Below are positions 50,225 through 52,259 of a DNA stretch of 52,259 nt, piece by piece (within the stretch, counting starts at the first letter, position 1; the number at the start of each line of letters is the position of its first letter). The position numbers and the translations under genes are program-made. This DNA is from CAZBWW01 sp964496005 (GTDB lineage: Bacteria > Patescibacteriota > WWE3 > UBA101185 > UBA10185). The stretch lies in assembly GCA_964496005.1 (NCBI GenBank), contig CAZBWW010000005.1, forward strand, positions 1-52,259, in the 5' to 3' direction. Under the pieces are notes generated by a model. It saw nothing but the letters and a program-made list of their open reading frames with translations. It did no database searches and had not been told where the DNA came from.

Positions 50225-50681
50225 GTTATGTCCATTCTGTGCTGCTGAACAATTAGTAGTTACAAACACTCGTGATACCAATAAAAAAACACGTATTTGG
50301 CGTCGACGAAAATGTCTTAACTGTAAAGAAATATTAACCACTTACGAGTCGGTAAACCTCTCATATCTACATGTCGAAAAATCTGACGGAAGAGTACAGG
50401 TATACGATAGAAACAAGCTTTATTCCGGTATCTATCAAGCGGCTCTCCAAAAAAAGAAAATGGACAGAGGTGAGCGGGGGGCGTTGTGCGGGAAAATTGC
50501 ACTCGACGTAGAAAAGAAAATTTTGCAAAAACGAGCTAAAAAAATTTCAACGACAGAAATAAGAGAACTAATTCTTAAACACTTAGTCGATGAGGATCCG
50601 GTTCTATTTCTTAGCTTTCTTGCTTATTTTTCTAAATCTAAGAAAAAAGAGTTAAAAAGTGAAATTATGAAGTATTTTTAG
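50223..50681 (+). CDS. nrdR: Transcriptional repressor NrdR
   Basis: 152 residues. The N-terminal zinc ribbon (LCPFC near residues 2-6, then RRRKCLNC) and the following LTTYE are diagnostic. The ATP-cone (about 50-140) includes VEKSDGRVQVYDRNKLYSGI. NrdR senses ATP/dATP and represses ribonucleotide reductase genes by binding paired NrdR boxes. No nrd genes are in this window. The start codon lies inside an 18-bp palindrome, pointing to autoregulation. Confidence 0.95.
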   Translation: MLCPFCAAEQLVVTNTRDTNKKTRIWRRRKCLNCKEILTTYESVNLSYLHVEKSDGRVQVYDRNKLYSGIYQAALQKKKMDRGERGALCGKIALDVEKKILQKRAKKISTTEIRELILKHLVDEDPVLFLSFLAYFSKSKKKELKSEIMKYF

Positions 50682-50692
50682 AAACTGTTTAG

Positions 50693-51505
50693 TTATGTAA
50701 CTACAGCCCAAACAGGATAATGGTCGGAACCTAACATATCGGTATAAACACCGTCTTCAAGCACTTCTAAATCTTTTACTAAAATCCAATCTATCCGCTG
50801 TTTAAAATAAATTCCGATTTTCGGAAGTTTAGCTATTAATTTATAAAAAGGCGTTGCGGGACTAACCTCATTTTTAATATCTGAGCTGTGTGTTGCGGTT
50901 GTTCCTATTACTTTATAATCTGGACCAAAAAAGGCACATATATCTTCGATTTGCCGTTCCACTTTATTTTTTGAAGATTTGAGAATTCCGTTTGTATTAA
51001 AATCACCCATTACAACAATTTTTCCCTTGTGTTTTCTATCAAGGTGTGACTTAATTTCAGCAACTTGTACTAATTTATGATCCAAACCCCCCGCAATATC
51101 CAAATGCAAAGTAACTACAGTTAGTACGCCATCTCCCATTTCGTAGGTATTTATGATTCCCCCGCATATCGGCATTTGATCGAGAAAATATGCTTGAATA
51201 TACCACGGTTTTCTTTTTAACTGCGGCAATCTAAGATTTACAGATTCAATTAATTTTAAATTGGATATTAGCGCTAACCCTAAATGATTGCTGTCGAGTT
51301 TGTGGTACATATTAAAAGTTATACTTTCCCTATCGAATATTTCTCTGATTTTGCTCTCTATTTGCCCAAATTCATTCACATTTCTTACTTCTTGAAGAGC
51401 TATTACATATGGTTTATTTTTGATTCTGGTGTGCAGTATATTTAGCGAATTAAATACTTCCTTGTTTATGCCGTAAAGAATGTTATATGTACAAAGGAAT
51501 AGCAT
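50693..51505 (-). CDS. Endonuclease/exonuclease/phosphatase (EEP) family protein
   Basis: 270 residues. Motifs: FLCTYNILYG (Asn), IALQEV (metal Glu), TLHLDI, VVMGDFNTNG, RIDWILV and GSDHYPVWAVV, so all EEP catalytic residues are present. No signal peptide. The family includes DNA repair nucleases, RNases, sphingomyelinases and phosphoinositide phosphatases; the substrate cannot be inferred. It converges with nrdR. Confidence 0.9.
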   Translation of the reverse strand: MLFLCTYNILYGINKEVFNSLNILHTRIKNKPYVIALQEVRNVNEFGQIESKIREIFDRESITFNMYHKLDSNHLGLALISNLKLIESVNLRLPQLKRKPWYIQAYFLDQMPICGGIINTYEMGDGVLTVVTLHLDIAGGLDHKLVQVAEIKSHLDRKHKGKIVVMGDFNTNGILKSSKNKVERQIEDICAFFGPDYKVIGTTATHSSDIKNEVSPATPFYKLIAKLPKIGIYFKQRIDWILVKDLEVLEDGVYTDMLGSDHYPVWAVVT

Positions 51506-51517
51506 AGTTATCGTTCA

Positions 51518-51526
51518 ATAATAGCA
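51518..51526 (-). promoter_or_regulatory. Extended -10 (TGcTATTAT) of the EEP gene
   Basis: On the minus strand it ends 12 nt before the ATG at 51505, giving a leader of only a few bases. Confidence 0.5.
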
Positions 51527-51569
51527 TTATGTAAGGAGTTCCCGTTAAGGTAAGTACAAAATTAAAAAT

Positions 51570-52118
51570 TTAAATATTTATATCTATAAAACGGGCCCCA
51601 TAAGTTCTGTAAATTTTTATACCGTTGTACTCCAGCTCATCGTTTGAATACTGATGACCGCAAAAAATGAACTTGGGCTTCTTTTCATCCACATATCTTC
51701 TTATTGAAGAAGAACCTTCATGAACAGCATCACTAGGATCGTCCAATAAACCTTTTGGTCCAGCATGCAGCAATAGTATGTCTACATAAGGGAAATTATT
51801 TGCAAATTCTTCTGCCTGCTGTTCTGTAAATTGCATTTCTCTGGAGTTATATCTTAAACAACCGCGAAAGCCGCCAATTTTTATATTATTTAATTTAACA
51901 ATTTTATTATGTACGTTTTCAATTTTATTTGTTTCAAGGTAATTGCAACCGTCATCATGATTACCGTATACGCCAAAACCCGGTATTTTTGGTTCGTATG
52001 CTTCTATTCCGCCAAAATCATTGTATCTTAAATCTCCGGTTGTAATAAAAACATCAGCTTGTTTGTATAGTTCGAGAATATTTGGGATTCCTATGTCAGA
52101 GTAGTGAAGAATTTTCAT
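51570..52118 (-). CDS. Metallophosphoesterase (calcineurin-like)
   Basis: 182 residues. Motif order: HYSDIG (1-10; the family has D-x-H, here the His is replaced by Gly), TTGDLRYN, VYGNHDD, LLLHAGP and FCGHQYS. All other metal ligands are present. Small proteins of this class include YfcE-like phosphodiesterases and other nucleotidases; the substrate is unknown. The loss of the motif-I His deserves note but occurs in some family members. A TATAAT ends 9 nt before the ATG. Confidence 0.88.
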   Translation of the reverse strand: MKILHYSDIGIPNILELYKQADVFITTGDLRYNDFGGIEAYEPKIPGFGVYGNHDDGCNYLETNKIENVHNKIVKLNNIKIGGFRGCLRYNSREMQFTEQQAEEFANNFPYVDILLLHAGPKGLLDDPSDAVHEGSSSIRRYVDEKKPKFIFCGHQYSNDELEYNGIKIYRTYGARFIDINI

Positions 52119-52127
52119 AACAATTTA

Positions 52128-52133
52128 ATTATA
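52128..52133 (-). promoter_or_regulatory. -10 (TATAAT) of the metallophosphoesterase gene
   Basis: On the minus strand TATAAT ends 9 nt before the ATG at 52118. Confidence 0.5.
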
Positions 52134-52188
52134 GCGTATTGATTTTTTTGTAATGGCGCAATGCTGAAAGTTTTTCCCTGGGTTAATC

Positions 52189-52259
52189 TGGTCGGGGTGA
52201 CAGGACGTGGGGCCTCGAATACTCGGCCTCCTTTTCTCACTTTGTTAGAAAAGAGTGAC
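52189..52259 (-). other. tRNA-3'-end-like sequence at the window edge
   Basis: On the minus strand the segment ending at 52189 reads TCCTGTCACCCCGACCA, identical in form to the 3' end of many tRNAs (acceptor strand plus CCA). The bases before it do not form a T-arm (no TTCRA loop with a matching stem), so it is not an intact tRNA as seen. A separate hairpin, CTTTTCT with AGAAAAG, lies further upstream on that strand. It may be a tRNA fragment, an attachment-site remnant or an assembly join; the window ends before this can be settled. Confidence 0.3.

Noticed and set aside
1..52259. CRISPR array, insertion sequence or prophage
   Set aside because: No regularly spaced repeats, transposase, integrase or structural phage genes were seen; the baseplate-J-like protein is a host membrane protein.

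Overview
The window looks like a chromosomal segment of a Patescibacteria/CPR bacterium. It is AT-rich and densely packed. It carries families that recur together in these reduced genomes: an RNase J, a TraG/VirD4-like ATPase beside a Pro/Gln-rich protein, a baseplate-J-like membrane protein, a phasin-like plus UbiB-kinase pair, and a half-size TsaB. TGA is used as a normal stop (for example at the ends of the uracil-DNA glycosylase, the methyltransferase and the THUMP-type methyltransferase), so the UGA-to-Gly code of Gracilibacteria/Absconditabacteria is excluded. I cannot place it below that level from sequence alone.

Layout. (1) 1-8457: RNA turnover and chromosome handling, with pnp (5' end cut by the window), a Lon-type AAA ATPase without a protease domain, an RppH-like Nudix enzyme, family 4 uracil-DNA glycosylase, RNase J, FtsK and a lone receiver domain. 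(2) 8526-15359: a small membrane protein, a Pro/Gln-rich protein overlapping the secretion-type ATPase, an FtsA-like actin-fold protein, a baseplate-J-like membrane protein and RuvX. (3) 15409-18460: a zinc-ribbon protein, a 59-residue membrane protein, a HAD phosphatase, an acylphosphatase-like protein, a DHH phosphoesterase, a GreA coiled-coil-only protein and a possible small RNA. (4) 18551-23998: miaB-miaA, an acidic peptide, an AI-2E-type transporter, a methyltransferase, an MBL hydrolase and a 4-TM protein. (5) 24095-24435, minus strand: RNase P RNA. (6) 24526-33457: envelope and division genes, with mltG, a DUF151 nuclease, ftsE-ftsX, a secreted PcsB/EnvC-like protein with a circularly permuted M23 domain, VanZ-like, tsaE, short tsaB, an epimerase and a glycosyltransferase. 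(7) 33582-38112: phasin-like, UbiB kinase, prs and an anchored exported protein. (8) 38328-42671: an extracytoplasmic redox group (FAS1 protein, DipZ, blue-copper protein, ferric-reductase-like flavocytochrome). (9) 42687-52118: a GT39-like protein, PCD, FMN reductase, a THUMP-type methyltransferase, a 560-residue orphan, a GT2, small orphans, nrdR, an EEP phosphatase and a metallophosphoesterase. The right edge holds a tRNA-3'-end-like fragment.

Two signals stand out. First, the protein following ftsEX has all M23 zinc/catalytic residues, but the C-terminal half of the domain precedes the N-terminal half and the protein stops right after the Tyr-x-His-Leu motif, so it is a circular permutation. 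Second, about twenty genes on both strands have a -10 element (often extended, TGnTAnnnT) ending only 6-10 nt before the start codon and no Shine-Dalgarno sequence, which implies leaderless mRNAs. The rnpB gene gives an internal check, because its P1 helix starts at the same distance from its -10. A minority of genes have leaders with very strong Shine-Dalgarno sequences, several of the form AAGGGGGTG.
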